A stretch of DNA of 46,634 nt from CAYSWH01 sp964434775 (GTDB lineage Bacteria; Patescibacteriota; JACMRA01): contig CAYSWH010000009.1 in the NCBI GenBank assembly GCA_964434775.1, positions 1 through 46,634 of the forward strand, written 5' to 3'. Below, one piece after another: positions 8,735 through 16,506 of this stretch. Position 1 is the first letter of the stretch, and every line of letters starts with the position of its first letter. Under the pieces are notes generated by a model. That model did not search any database. It was given only the letters and a program-made list of their open reading frames with translations, and was not told the origin of the DNA. Made by a program: the position numbers and the translations under genes.

Positions 8735-9085
8735 ATGAAAGAACTGCCGTCATTTGTAATATATCTTTTGGAAGATGTCTTTATGCAAATTTCCGGAATT
8801 ACAGCCAAATCAATGTTTGGCGGATACGGGCTTTACAAAGACAGAGTATTCTTTGCTATTGTTGATCAAGATGAAGGAAGGGTCTATTTTAAAGTAGATA
8901 ATGAAAATTTGGAGGATTACAAGAAGAATAATTACCCTCAGTTTGTTTACCAAGGAAAAGGAAAAGAAATGAGGATGAACTACTACGAGGTACCTCTGGA
9001 AATTCTGGAAAATAAAGAAGAATTACCTAAATGGGTGGAAAAATCCTACCAGGCAGGTCTGCGAGGGAAGAAAAACAAAAAATGA
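8735..9085 (+). CDS. TfoX N-terminal domain protein
   Basis: The 116-aa protein matches the TfoX/Sxy N-terminal domain: SMFGGYGLYKDRVFFAIVD near residues 28-47, then a VYFKVD strand, YPQFVYQGKG and a MRMNYYEVP segment. In gamma-proteobacteria Sxy/TfoX regulates competence, but stand-alone N-domains are widespread small proteins of unsettled function. The tail is lysine-rich (GLRGKKNKK). The start is ATG; a GGAGGT sequence 27 nt upstream is too far to be its ribosome site. It is probably cotranscribed with the 59-aa membrane protein. The function in this organism is not known. Confidence 0.8.
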   Translation: MKELPSFVIYLLEDVFMQISGITAKSMFGGYGLYKDRVFFAIVDQDEGRVYFKVDNENLEDYKKNNYPQFVYQGKGKEMRMNYYEVPLEILENKEELPKWVEKSYQAGLRGKKNKK

Positions 9086-9167
9086 CTTTTACCGAGAAAT
9101 AAAATTTTTGTCCTCTTTTATCAAATGGAAGGGTTTGGTTTTATAGTCGATCCTAATATAACCAACA

Positions 9168-9291
9168 CCTGTCACGGCGAACTTGTTTCGGAATCCCTTC
9201 GAACAGATCCTGAAATAAATTCAGGATGACGGGATAGCAAATTCAGGATGACGAGCCGGTTTTGGTTTTCAGGATGACGAGGGTTTGTTCA
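9168..9291. repeat. Palindromic intergenic repeat cluster, copy 2
   Basis: It has the same modules as the 6.7 kb cluster: gaacttgtttcggaatccc, an ATCCTGAA/TTCAGGAT inverted repeat, and two further ttcaggatgacg half copies. It fills most of the 356-bp gap before the RND gene, which otherwise holds a TTTGCATT repeat and the RND promoter. Confidence 0.8.
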
Positions 9292-9304
9292 AGTGACAAA
9301 TAAA

Positions 9305-9339
9305 CTTTGCATTTTGCATTCTCAATTTTGCATTTCTCT
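9305..9339. repeat. TTTGCATT-type dispersed repeat, copy 1
   Basis: A run of tttgcatt units separated by ctcaat. Similar runs are at 35409-35440 and 37001-37033, all intergenic. Confidence 0.55.
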
Positions 9340-9417
9340 GAAAATCTCATTAAGTGTGGATCCTGAAATAAATAGAATTGACAGATATGGATAATTTATA
9401 TACCTTACCTAGAGGTA

Positions 9418-9426
9418 TGGTATGAT
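9418..9426 (+). promoter_or_regulatory. Extended -10 promoter of the RND permease gene
   Basis: TGG followed by TATGAT (9421-9426) is an extended -10 element 15 nt before the ATG at 9442. A TTGACA at 9378-9383 is too far away (37 bp) to pair with it, so the TG extension would have to compensate for the lack of a -35. Confidence 0.45.
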
Positions 9427-9441
9427 TATAACAATTTGGCT

Positions 9442-12400
9442 ATGACTAAGGAAAAACAAGAAACGGTAAATTTGGGATTGTTTGGAAAAATTGCCCATTA
9501 TTTTATTCACAATTCTAAACTAAGCATCCTTCTAATTATTTCAATAGTTGTGTGGGGTGTTGTTAGTTTTGTTTTTACTCCCAAACAATACGACCCGGAA
9601 ATAACTGCCCCTTCCTTTCAGGTGAAGCTCATTGCTCCCAGTGCCGAAAGTGAAGAGTTTTATGATAGAATTACCAAGATATTCGAAGATGAGTTATTGG
9701 ATATTAACGGAGTTGAGGATGTAATTAGTCAAACTCAAGAAGGTGGAAGTGCCGACATTACAGTCAACTTTTTTGTAGGTGAGAATGAAGAAGAATCAAA
9801 TATAAAAATAAGACAGAGAGTCGATGAAGTAAGAAATAAAGTACCCGATGTGGTCAATAAGGTAGAAAGAATTACCATTAGCGAAAGAGACCCGGACGAT
9901 ATTGCCGTGTACACCCTAGCTCTCACAAGCGAAGAAAAAGACCTGCTGACACTCCGAGAATTGGCCATTGACTATCAGGAAATTCTAAAAAAAACCGACC
10001 AAGTAACGAATGTGGAAATTCACGGGGGTGATAGAAGAGAGCTAAGAATTACATTAGATGAAGAGAAGTTGGCTGAATATCAACTAGATCCTCGAATTGT
10101 TCTTGGCAAAGTCCGGCAGCATAGTTACCGAATTTTTGTTAGTGATGAATTTGAAGAAAACGGCCAAAGAAAAGTTGTGGAGGTTAACGGACTTTTTGAA
10201 AATCCGGAAGAAGCTAAAGGCATGGTCATAAGTAAAACAAATGGTGTACCGATAAAATTGGGAGATTTGGGAAAAGTGGAATATGTTGCCGAAGAGAAAG
10301 ACTCCTATATCCGATTCAAAGATCAAGCGAATACGGAAAAGCAGGTTGTATATTTGTCTTTAGCAAAGGAGGACGGTGCTAATATTACCGTAGTTACGGA
10401 TAGTATCAAAGAGAAGATAAAAACTTTGGAAGTACCTGAGAATGTTCAGATAGTGGAAGTAAGAAATGACGGTGAAATAGCTAGAGAAGAAATCAACGAA
10501 CTGGTTTTCAACCTGCTTCTGGCAGTAGTAATCGTTGCCGTTATTTTGCTGTTTTTCCTGGGGTGGAGACCGGCTCTGGTAGCAGCTTTAGCCATCCCTC
10601 TAAGCATTTCTTCGGTTTTTGGGGTAGCTCTAATTACCGGACAGACAATTAACAGAATCACCTTATTTGCACTTATATTGAGTCTAGGACTTCTCATTGA
10701 TAATGCTACGGTAATTGTAGAAAATGCCGTAAGACATCTTAATCAAAGAAAATCTTCAAGAAAGCTGGCAGTGGCTAAGGCCGTAGACGAAGTGGGTGTA
10801 GGTTTATTCTTGGCCACTTTAACTACCGTTGTAGCCTTCCTGCCAATGATGTTTGTTACCGGCATGATGGGGCCTTATATGGGACCGATTCCTTTCTTTG
10901 TGCCGGTGGCTTTGATTGCCAGTTTAGCAATTGCTTATACACTAAATCCTTACCTGAGTTCAGTCTTTTTGAAACCGAAGAATGATAATCAGGAAAAAAC
11001 TGAAGATAGTAAATTCTTTAAAAAATATCGAGAATTATTAAATACCATTTTTACCAACAAATCCTTAAGAAGATTGGTTTTAGTCGGAGCAGTAATAGTT
11101 ACCCTTATCGTCTTAACTCTACCTACTTTTCAAGCAGTAAAATTTAGAATGTTACCCAAAGATAATAAAGAGAAATTTTATGTGTACTTAGACTATTCGG
11201 ATAAAACCACTCTGGGAAACAACCTGGAAAACACCAAAGAGATTGAGGACATAATCCTTACACAAAACGAGGTGGACAATTTGCAAAGTTTTGTTGCCGG
11301 CGGACCGATTGCCGATTTTAACGGAATGTTTAGAGGAGTTGAAGGAAGAGTGGCAGACAACCAAGCAACTATTAAAGTAAACCTAACAGATTCATCCGCT
11401 CGTAGTCAAAGCTCCGAAGAAATTGCAGAAAACCTACGAAAAGTTTTACTCAGAGAAACTTCGGAATATGAAGACCTTCGTTTAACTGTAGTCGAAGATG
11501 CTCCCGGACCGCCGGTCAGATCGACGGCCATGGTTAAAATAAAAGGTATTGATAGAGAAAATATTAACCAAGAAGAAAGAGAGAAAATAAAACAAATAAC
11601 AAAAGACTTTGAAGATATATTTGAGCAAACTGAAGGAATTGTAGATGTTGATTCTGACCTTAGAGAACCGGTAGAAACAGTTTCATTGCAGGTAAAGTTG
11701 GAAGAAGCTTCTAATCGAGGTCTAATGACCAAAGATATCATAGATAATCTTGACATTGCTTTAGAAGGCAGGCCGGTTACTTTGTATAGAGACACGGTAG
11801 ACAAAGAAAGAGAAAGGATTTTCTTAACCATGGAAGAGGAGCTGGAAAAAGATTTGGAAAGGCTCAGAAATATGCAAATTAACTATGTTCCTACGATTAA
11901 AGAACAATTAGACGGGGAGACGGTAAAAGTTAAAGCTGATCGCCAAATTGCTCTCAAAGAAGTTGTGGAAATTGAAAGAGTAACCAGGGACAACGTACTT
12001 TTTAGTCAAAACAAAGATCTTACCTATTCAGTAAAAGGTGAGATGGAAGGAAGGAGTGTCACCTACGCTGCTGTCGACGTGCTAATTAAAATGTATGAAT
12101 ACAAACTCCCTTGGACGGATAATTCCGAACTAATCAAAATCAACATGTTTGAGGCAGAGTACGAGGACAAGGACACCGGCTTTCGTTATGTCGTTAAATG
12201 GGACGGAGAGTGGGAGTTAACTCTGGAAGTCTTTCGGGATTTGGGCTTGGCAATGCTGGTAGCCGTCTTCTTAATCTACGCCATTCTGGTTGCACAGTTC
12301 AAGTCTTTCAAAGTTCCGTTACTCATCCTAGGTACCGTTCCGCTAGCCTTAATAGGCGTGCTTCCCGGATATGCAATCCTGGGACTAATTAACGGAATGT

Positions 12401-12735
12401 ACTTCAATGCTACCTCCATGATCGGAGTAATTGCCTTGGCCGGAATAGTAGTAAATAATGCCATTATTATGGTAGAGTACATCAAACAGCTGGAGACTCA
12501 AGGAAATAACCTAAAAAGCTCAGTTATTGAGGCTGCTGCAACCAGATTACGACCAATCACTCTAACCGCTTTAACTACAATATTCGGTTCTCTAACCCTG
12601 GTTACCGACCCTGTTTGGGCCGGCCTGGGATGGTCGATTGTCCTGGGCATGACCGCTTCCACCATCCTGACCCTGACAGTTTTTCCTGTATCCTACTATA
12701 CTTTCATGCAAAAACCCCAAAACAACGACGATTAA
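9442..12735 (+). CDS. RND-family efflux permease (AcrB/HAE1-like)
   Basis: This is a 1098-aa inner-membrane proton-driven transporter of the resistance-nodulation-division superfamily. It shows the classic duplicated plan: TM1 near residues 28-48, a periplasmic porter domain, TM2-TM6 around 350-510, a second TM near 545, a second porter domain, and a last TM block at about 930-1085. The GLLIDNATVIVENAVRH segment is RND motif A-like, with Asp and Asn in the TM4 relay position. A TTG 6 nt upstream is in frame, but ATG at 9442 is the better start. No membrane-fusion protein or outer-membrane channel gene is adjacent. If the cell has a single membrane, as proposed for CPR, it may work alone to expel lipids or drugs. 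The substrate cannot be told. Confidence 0.92.
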   Translation: MTKEKQETVNLGLFGKIAHYFIHNSKLSILLIISIVVWGVVSFVFTPKQYDPEITAPSFQVKLIAPSAESEEFYDRITKIFEDELLDINGVEDVISQTQEGGSADITVNFFVGENEEESNIKIRQRVDEVRNKVPDVVNKVERITISERDPDDIAVYTLALTSEEKDLLTLRELAIDYQEILKKTDQVTNVEIHGGDRRELRITLDEEKLAEYQLDPRIVLGKVRQHSYRIFVSDEFEENGQRKVVEVNGLFENPEEAKGMVISKTNGVPIKLGDLGKVEYVAEEKDSYIRFKDQANTEKQVVYLSLAKEDGANITVVTDSIKEKIKTLEVPENVQIVEVRNDGEIAREEINELVFNLLLAVVIVAVILLFFLGWRPALVAALAIPLSISSVFGVALITGQTINRITLFALILSLGLLIDNATVIVENAVRHLNQRKSSRKLAVAKAVDEVGVGLFLATLTTVVAFLPMMFVTGMMGPYMGPIPFFVPVALIASLAIAYTLNPYLSSVFLKPKNDNQEKTEDSKFFKKYRELLNTIFTNKSLRRLVLVGAVIVTLIVLTLPTFQAVKFRMLPKDNKEKFYVYLDYSDKTTLGNNLENTKEIEDIILTQNEVDNLQSFVAGGPIADFNGMFRGVEGRVADNQATIKVNLTDSSARSQSSEEIAENLRKVLLRETSEYEDLRLTVVEDAPGPPVRSTAMVKIKGIDRENINQEEREKIKQITKDFEDIFEQTEGIVDVDSDLREPVETVSLQVKLEEASNRGLMTKDIIDNLDIALEGRPVTLYRDTVDKERERIFLTMEEELEKDLERLRNMQINYVPTIKEQLDGETVKVKADRQIALKEVVEIERVTRDNVLFSQNKDLTYSVKGEMEGRSVTYAAVDVLIKMYEYKLPWTDNSELIKINMFEAEYEDKDTGFRYVVKWDGEWELTLEVFRDLGLAMLVAVFLIYAILVAQFKSFKVPLLILGTVPLALIGVLPGYAILGLINGMYFNATSMIGVIALAGIVVNNAIIMVEYIKQLETQGNNLKSSVIEAAATRLRPITLTALTTIFGSLTLVTDPVWAGLGWSIVLGMTASTILTLTVFPVSYYTFMQKPQNNDD

Positions 12736-12834
12736 TAAAATCTATTCTGAAAATTGTTAAAACTAAGGATAAACCTTTACAGCACACCGCAATATTTTCC
12801 CGATTAATCAATAAACCGCTTATTATTCAAAAAC

Positions 12835-12840
12835 TATAAT
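12835..12840 (+). promoter_or_regulatory. TATAAT box before the DUF2892 gene
   Basis: A perfect TATAAT ends 13 nt before the ATG at 12854, giving a leader of about 7 nt. The -35 region (12812-12817, TAAACC) is weak. Confidence 0.45.
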
Positions 12841-12853
12841 TGTATAAAAAGAT

Positions 12854-13090
12854 ATGCACCCAAAAAATCCCGGCAAAGTACCTAATTTGTTCAGACAAGC
12901 CTTTGCTTTAGCTTCAACAATAATATTGCTTTCAATTACTCTTGGAACATTCTTAAATAGCAATTGGTTCTATTTTTCCTTTTTGCCGGCTGCCGGCTTG
13001 TTATTTAGTGCAATTAGTGGTTATTGCCCGATGACCTTTATCTTAAGTAAGATGCCGTGGAACAAACATAATAGAGCTAACCCTCGTTAA
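12854..13090 (+). CDS. DUF2892-like small membrane protein
   Basis: The 78-aa protein has an N-terminal NPGKVPNLFRQAFALA segment, two hydrophobic helices (about 16-34 and 38-58), and a C-terminal CPMTFILSKMPWN. This is the layout of the DUF2892 (YgaP-like membrane domain) family, in which a conserved Cys-Pro follows the second helix. Its function is unknown; relatives are often fused to or found near rhodanese domains, but none is seen here. The start is ATG behind a close TATAAT box. The preceding RND gene ends 118 bp upstream on the same strand with no terminator visible. Confidence 0.6.
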   Translation: MHPKNPGKVPNLFRQAFALASTIILLSITLGTFLNSNWFYFSFLPAAGLLFSAISGYCPMTFILSKMPWNKHNRANPR

Positions 13091-13262
13091 AACCAGGTAG
13101 CCCGAAACTCTTATTTTTGAAAAAAAACAGGCGATACGAAGTGTCAAGGTATTTTGATTGTAAAAGAATATCTAGATTAGAACGTGTTTGGTTGTAACGA
13201 AAAATTGACTGAAATGCGAGAACCGGATAAGAAATCTTGCTAAGAAATATTTGCTATATAAA

Positions 13263-13976
13263 ATGAATAAACTATATAATCCTTTAACAGACCCGGCTAT
13301 TTGGTCCTTGGTGGTTGCTAATTTATTCACAATTGCCTGGATTTTCATAGAAAACATAAGTTTCTTAACAATTCTAATTATATATTTAGGACAAACTATA
13401 ATTATCGGACTCTTCCATTTTGTAAAAATGCTCATACATCCGGTTCTTAATAAAAACAAGTATAAAAAATTTGATAACTCGCGAATCCTTCAAAAACTCA
13501 ATCAAATAGGACAGCAAGACCATAAAATATTCCAGGCGATTTCTTTCCTTACAACATACTTAATGTTTCACTTTGTTTATGTGTTCTTTATAGTCCATGG
13601 GGTATTATTTGAAAGGATTTCTTCTTTCGTGTCTCTGAACACAACTCGAGAATCATCCTTTTTAGGTAATGCAGATATAAGTCTTGATCCGGGAACAATT
13701 ATTATCAGCGTTTTGCTATTTTTTGTAAGCTCACTTGTTTCTTTTTTTAGTAACTATAATCAGGATAAACAAAGAGGTGTAGGACTTACTGATCCATTTA
13801 TACGAGTTCTTCCAATCCACCTAACTATAATTATTAGTGGCTTTCTGGGAACGCTCTTTTCTTTCTTAGGGGGAATCTCTTCCATGGTTTTACTAGCCTT
13901 TTTCTTGCTAATTAAAACTCTCACAGATATAAAAATGGAAATTCGCGAAAATAAAAAACCGTTAATAAAGATATAG
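13263..13976 (+). CDS. DUF6498-like multi-pass membrane protein
   Basis: The 237-aa integral membrane protein has about six hydrophobic helices. The N-terminal pair followed by LGQTIIIGLFHFVKMLIHP and the late RVLPIHLTIIISGFLG segment resemble the DUF6498 family, where an E/Q-x-x-I-I-G-x-x-x-x-x-K pattern and an HxTII motif recur. Biochemical function is unknown. An in-frame TTG lies 12 nt upstream, but ATG at 13263 is preferred. The 172 bp upstream hold nothing I recognise, and the start is unusually close to A+T-rich sequence. It converges on the next gene with a 5-nt gap. Confidence 0.5.
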   Translation: MNKLYNPLTDPAIWSLVVANLFTIAWIFIENISFLTILIIYLGQTIIIGLFHFVKMLIHPVLNKNKYKKFDNSRILQKLNQIGQQDHKIFQAISFLTTYLMFHFVYVFFIVHGVLFERISSFVSLNTTRESSFLGNADISLDPGTIIISVLLFFVSSLVSFFSNYNQDKQRGVGLTDPFIRVLPIHLTIIISGFLGTLFSFLGGISSMVLLAFFLLIKTLTDIKMEIRENKKPLIKI

Positions 13977-13981
13977 TTTAA

Positions 13982-14419
13982 TCAATAATCTTTAAAAAAA
14001 TCCTCACTTCTGTACAGTAGATAGCTAATAATTAAAAAAAATATCGATATACCAATGTTGACAATACCAGCTTGATAACCACCAATACCACCCAATAGCA
14101 GTTCAATAATAATATTAACTAAACTAATAATTGCCATCGCAGACAATGCAATGTCAGACCAATTTTTCATAGTAAAGAGTGAGACTCCGGCTACCAATTG
14201 ACTGCAACCCAAGACCAAAGAAAGGGTTACACCAACAAACGCAAATAACCAGTTGTTACCTCCACCAATATTTTCAGAAAAGGAATCAACTAGTAATTGA
14301 CTAAAACCGAATACTTCCCTGTTGTATACCAAATAAAGAGCTTGAAGCAGATTTACAAATCCGGCCATAGCCAAAATAATTCCTAAAGTTCTGAGTATAA
14401 AAACAACAATTTGATGCAT
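13982..14419 (-). CDS. Four-helix membrane protein of unknown function
   Basis: This 145-aa protein has four predicted transmembrane helices, at about 5-28, 58-82, 88-108 and 115-137. The order resembles the next gene upstream (14570-15028): a helix, a loop with an extracellular hydrophilic patch, then three close helices. SQLVAGVSLFTMKNWSDIAL here corresponds to VQFGAGYALLASKKWAYLTL there, so the two look like distant paralogues. It starts with ATG. The 150 bp between them include a terminator, so this gene probably has its own promoter. No family recognised. Confidence 0.65.
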   Translation of the reverse strand: MHQIVVFILRTLGIILAMAGFVNLLQALYLVYNREVFGFSQLLVDSFSENIGGGNNWLFAFVGVTLSLVLGCSQLVAGVSLFTMKNWSDIALSAMAIISLVNIIIELLLGGIGGYQAGIVNIGISIFFLIISYLLYRSEDFFKDY

Positions 14420-14523
14420 TTTTCTTTTTGTTCACCTTAATTCTATCCCAATTAGGATAACGAGTCAAAAAAAATTCAAATTTCAGAAGACTTTGAAAGA
14501 CCTTAGTAAATTAACTAACCGCA

Positions 14524-14548
14524 GAAAAAACCGGCTTAAATGCCGGCT
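14524..14548 (-). terminator. Rho-independent terminator after the 152-aa membrane gene
   Basis: On the minus strand, a stem AGCCGGC / GCCGGTT (one G-T pair) with loop ATTTAA is followed by a T run. It lies 20 nt past the stop of the 14570-15028 gene. Confidence 0.8.
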
Positions 14549-14569
14549 CCGGAAAAATCAGAGATTTAT

Positions 14570-15028
14570 TTATTTGTTAAAAATATCGGGACTCTTGTAG
14601 GCTAAAATTCCTAGTACCGCATAAATTACGGACCAGACTAACTCGGCAACGGCAGTGGCCATAAAATCGGAATTTCCTGAAATTAAGCCGGTACCACCTG
14701 AAATTAAGCCGACTACAGTCAAAGCAAAAAGAGTGAGGTAAGCCCATTTCTTGGAAGCCAAAAGAGCATAACCGGCACCAAATTGCACTACAGCTAAAAG
14801 AAATGTAAAGGCTGCTCCGATAATAAGAAGAATAATTGTTGTGCCTCCGTCTATGGTTTCAGCCTGACCTAGGTATCTTCCGGCAGGACCTGCAAGCATT
14901 TCCGCATAACCGATCAAACCACCTGTAAATAGTAATAGGGCAATTGTAAAAAGAGAGAGTAAACCAAAAAGGATTTGCAAAACTCCAATAATCTTATAGA
15001 CAATACTTAAAACTTTTTTTCCGTTCAT
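14570..15028 (-). CDS. Four-helix membrane protein, paralogue-like
   Basis: The 152-aa protein has four hydrophobic helices (about 8-35, 62-88, 94-115 and 125-146) and short charged ends. It resembles the neighbouring 145-aa protein in helix order and in the GAGYALLASKKWA region. It has a strong promoter (TTGACC-17-TATAAT) and its own terminator, so it forms a one-gene transcript and may be well expressed. The family is unknown; it could be a small membrane-organising protein, but nothing shows this directly. Confidence 0.7.
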   Translation of the reverse strand: MNGKKVLSIVYKIIGVLQILFGLLSLFTIALLLFTGGLIGYAEMLAGPAGRYLGQAETIDGGTTIILLIIGAAFTFLLAVVQFGAGYALLASKKWAYLTLFALTVVGLISGGTGLISGNSDFMATAVAELVWSVIYAVLGILAYKSPDIFNK

Positions 15029-15058
15029 ATTTTTTTGTTATTTTTTTGTTTGATTTTA

Positions 15059-15087
15059 ATTATAACTTAGAACGTAACTTTGGTCAA
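15059..15087 (-). promoter_or_regulatory. Strong promoter of the 152-aa membrane gene
   Basis: On the minus strand: TTGACC (15087-15082), 17-bp spacer, TATAAT (15064-15059). The leader is about 25 nt. Confidence 0.75.
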
Positions 15088-15233
15088 ACTTAATTTTGTT
15101 ACGGATGTTGACCTATAAAGGAAAAGAGTGCACATCTTAAATATAATTGTTCATAATCAGGTTACATTTTTGTTACTAGCAAAGCGGGTACTACCATATG
15201 AGTACATCTATCAACTAAGCTTTGACATTCAAA

Positions 15234-15239
15234 TATAAT
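15234..15239 (+). promoter_or_regulatory. TATAAT box before the 15257 gene
   Basis: A perfect TATAAT sits 17 nt before the ATG, with TCAACT (15211-15216) at a 17-bp spacing. A TTGACA at 15222-15227 would instead need the weaker AAAATT at 15245-15250. The leader is about 10 nt in the first reading. Confidence 0.45.
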
Positions 15240-15256
15240 TAAGAAAAATTAGATAT

Positions 15257-15716
15257 ATGAGTGAAGATCCTAAGCCTAAGAATAAAAAGGCTAGTTATAA
15301 ACCGGGAGAAGACTTTCAAGTCTTTATTAATGGTGCTAAGCTTCAAAAAGAAAGCCCAAACTTAACAATCAGTCAGCTGGTTCGTGTATCAATTATTAAC
15401 CTAGGTTATAGCTTGGAGGAAACATTCATAATAGTAACAGGTTATGTAAGTGCAGGAAGTAGTACCGGAATTGAAATCGATCACTACAATATGATTGAAG
15501 AAACTGCTCAAGCTTTGTTAAAGGACACCCAAATCATGGAGATTCTCAAAAAAAAGAGAGAAAGAAAGAAGGTCAGCTGTATCAAGCAATGATCAAAGTA
15601 GTGCGCCCGATATCCGAAAATTGGTTATTCAAGCTAAAGATAGAAGACAGGCACTTATAAAAGAAAAGTCTACTAGAGTTAAAAGTAAACCAAAGCAGAG
15701 GAAAAAGAAAAAGTGA
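15257..15716 (+). pseudogene. Unknown protein, frame broken at an A8 run
   Basis: The first frame (15257-15592) encodes 111 aa. Just after an A8 run at 15548-15555 it runs into TGA. The +1 frame is open from the run to TGA at 15714-15716 without a stop, and encodes a plausible strongly basic tail (many Lys/Arg, ending KQRKKKK). Removing one A would give one protein of about 152 aa: an acidic-to-neutral N-terminal domain with FQVFINGAKL and SQLVRVSIINLGY segments, and a basic C-terminus that could bind nucleic acid. The break may be an assembly error, a real mutation or slippage on A8. No family recognised; the N-terminus is Lys/Pro-rich and probably disordered. Confidence 0.5.
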
Positions 15717-15725
15717 TAAGTTTTT

Positions 15726-16142
15726 TTATTTCACCAAATACTTGACTCCGGTTTCCACCTCGAGACTGCGGAGGACTTTTTCAAATTCGGCAAAGGTCAT
15801 TTCTTTAAGATTCTTTGGTTCTTTATCTACCCAGGCAATATAAAAAGTAAATTCTTTTTCTCTAAAATCCCGAAAGGTCTTGAGATCAGCGATTAATTGC
15901 TCGATCTTGTCAGGCTTGAGACCCCAACACTTCCTTTCCATTTCTTCTTGACTGTCTTCGTCCATGACCAAATCATCGTAATTGGCCTCAAATCCGTTGA
16001 AAGAATAGGGGAATAACTTCCACAGACGATACTTGATATCCGGCTGGTATTCCAAACGAAAAGAGGCCTGTAACATCCCCCAAACCGCATTCACATCCTC
16101 CCTAACCATTGGTTCTATTTCTACCTTGCACACTATGCTCAT
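15726..16142 (-). CDS. Conserved-looking unknown protein (138 aa)
   Basis: This is a soluble acidic 138-aa protein, predicted to be mostly alpha/beta. Aromatic residues cluster in LWKLFPYSFNGFEANYDDLV. It has a clear promoter (TTTACA-17-AATAGT) and an AAGGAG almost touching the ATG. It converges on the frameshifted 15257 gene. Beyond its 5' side lies the duplicated OLD-gene 3' end and the RM cassette, so it is the left neighbour of the island. No family recognised. Confidence 0.6.
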   Translation of the reverse strand: MSIVCKVEIEPMVREDVNAVWGMLQASFRLEYQPDIKYRLWKLFPYSFNGFEANYDDLVMDEDSQEEMERKCWGLKPDKIEQLIADLKTFRDFREKEFTFYIAWVDKEPKNLKEMTFAEFEKVLRSLEVETGVKYLVK

Positions 16143-16159
16143 ACTCCTTTTTTAAAAAC

Positions 16160-16188
16160 ACTATTCCAAGCAGTGACAGTTTTGTAAA
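16160..16188 (-). promoter_or_regulatory. Promoter of the 138-aa gene
   Basis: On the minus strand: TTTACA (16188-16183), 17-bp spacer, AATAGT (16165-16160). The leader is about 12 nt. Confidence 0.6.
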
Positions 16189-16237
16189 GAGTAGAATCAA
16201 CCACACAAACACCAGTCAACCTGAACTCGTTTTTGGT

Positions 16238-16294
16238 TTAGGAAACGATGAAGTCGTGGATTTCCTGAGCAAGTTGTTTGCATTTTTTAGACAT
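16238..16294 (-). pseudogene. Duplicated 3' end of the OLD nuclease gene
   Basis: An 18-codon frame from ATG at 16294 to TAA at 16238 ends in EIHDFIVS-stop. The OLD-type gene at 19243 ends in KIHDFIVF-stop. The two share 21 identical bases (16243-16263 and 19248-19268), and the bases beyond the stop stay partly alike. The first codons (MSKK) match the first codons of the restriction gene (17126), so this mini-frame looks like a junction product rather than a gene. It marks the left border of the RM cassette. Confidence 0.6.
16243..16263 (+). repeat. Left copy of the 21-bp direct repeat flanking the RM cassette
   Basis: Identical to 19248-19268, 3005 bp away and in the same orientation. It encodes the last residues of the OLD protein on the minus strand. 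Confidence 0.85.
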
Positions 16295-16299
16295 ATAAT

Positions 16300-16506
16300 T
16301 TAATTTTTACTTTTTAATAATTCAACTGGATTGATTTTAAACTGTAGCATTTGGCTACTTTTTCGTCCTCCGTCTCCACCTTTTCTTTGCATTCCAATTT
16401 TACCAATTTTTAGGTTTCCTTGTTTAGTGATTTCTACTTCACCACTTCCAAAAAGATTCATGGCTTCGTTGATAGATTTTAGTGTCCAGCTTAATTTTTC
16501 TCCCAT
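16300..16506 (-). CDS. Small protein or C-terminal part of the restriction enzyme
   Basis: This 68-aa ORF starts with ATG 16 nt inside the end of the restriction gene, in the -1 frame. Its sequence (GKIGMQRKGGDGGRKSSQM then LQFKINP) is typical of the C-terminal part of type II restriction endonucleases as I remember them. An A5 run (16495-16499) lies in the overlap; one extra A would fuse both ORFs into a protein of about 278 aa. It is therefore either a translationally coupled subunit (the start overlaps the stop) or the broken-off end of the endonuclease. A small controller protein is less likely because there is no helix-turn-helix pattern. Confidence 0.5.
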   Translation of the reverse strand: MGEKLSWTLKSINEAMNLFGSGEVEITKQGNLKIGKIGMQRKGGDGGRKSSQMLQFKINPVELLKSKN

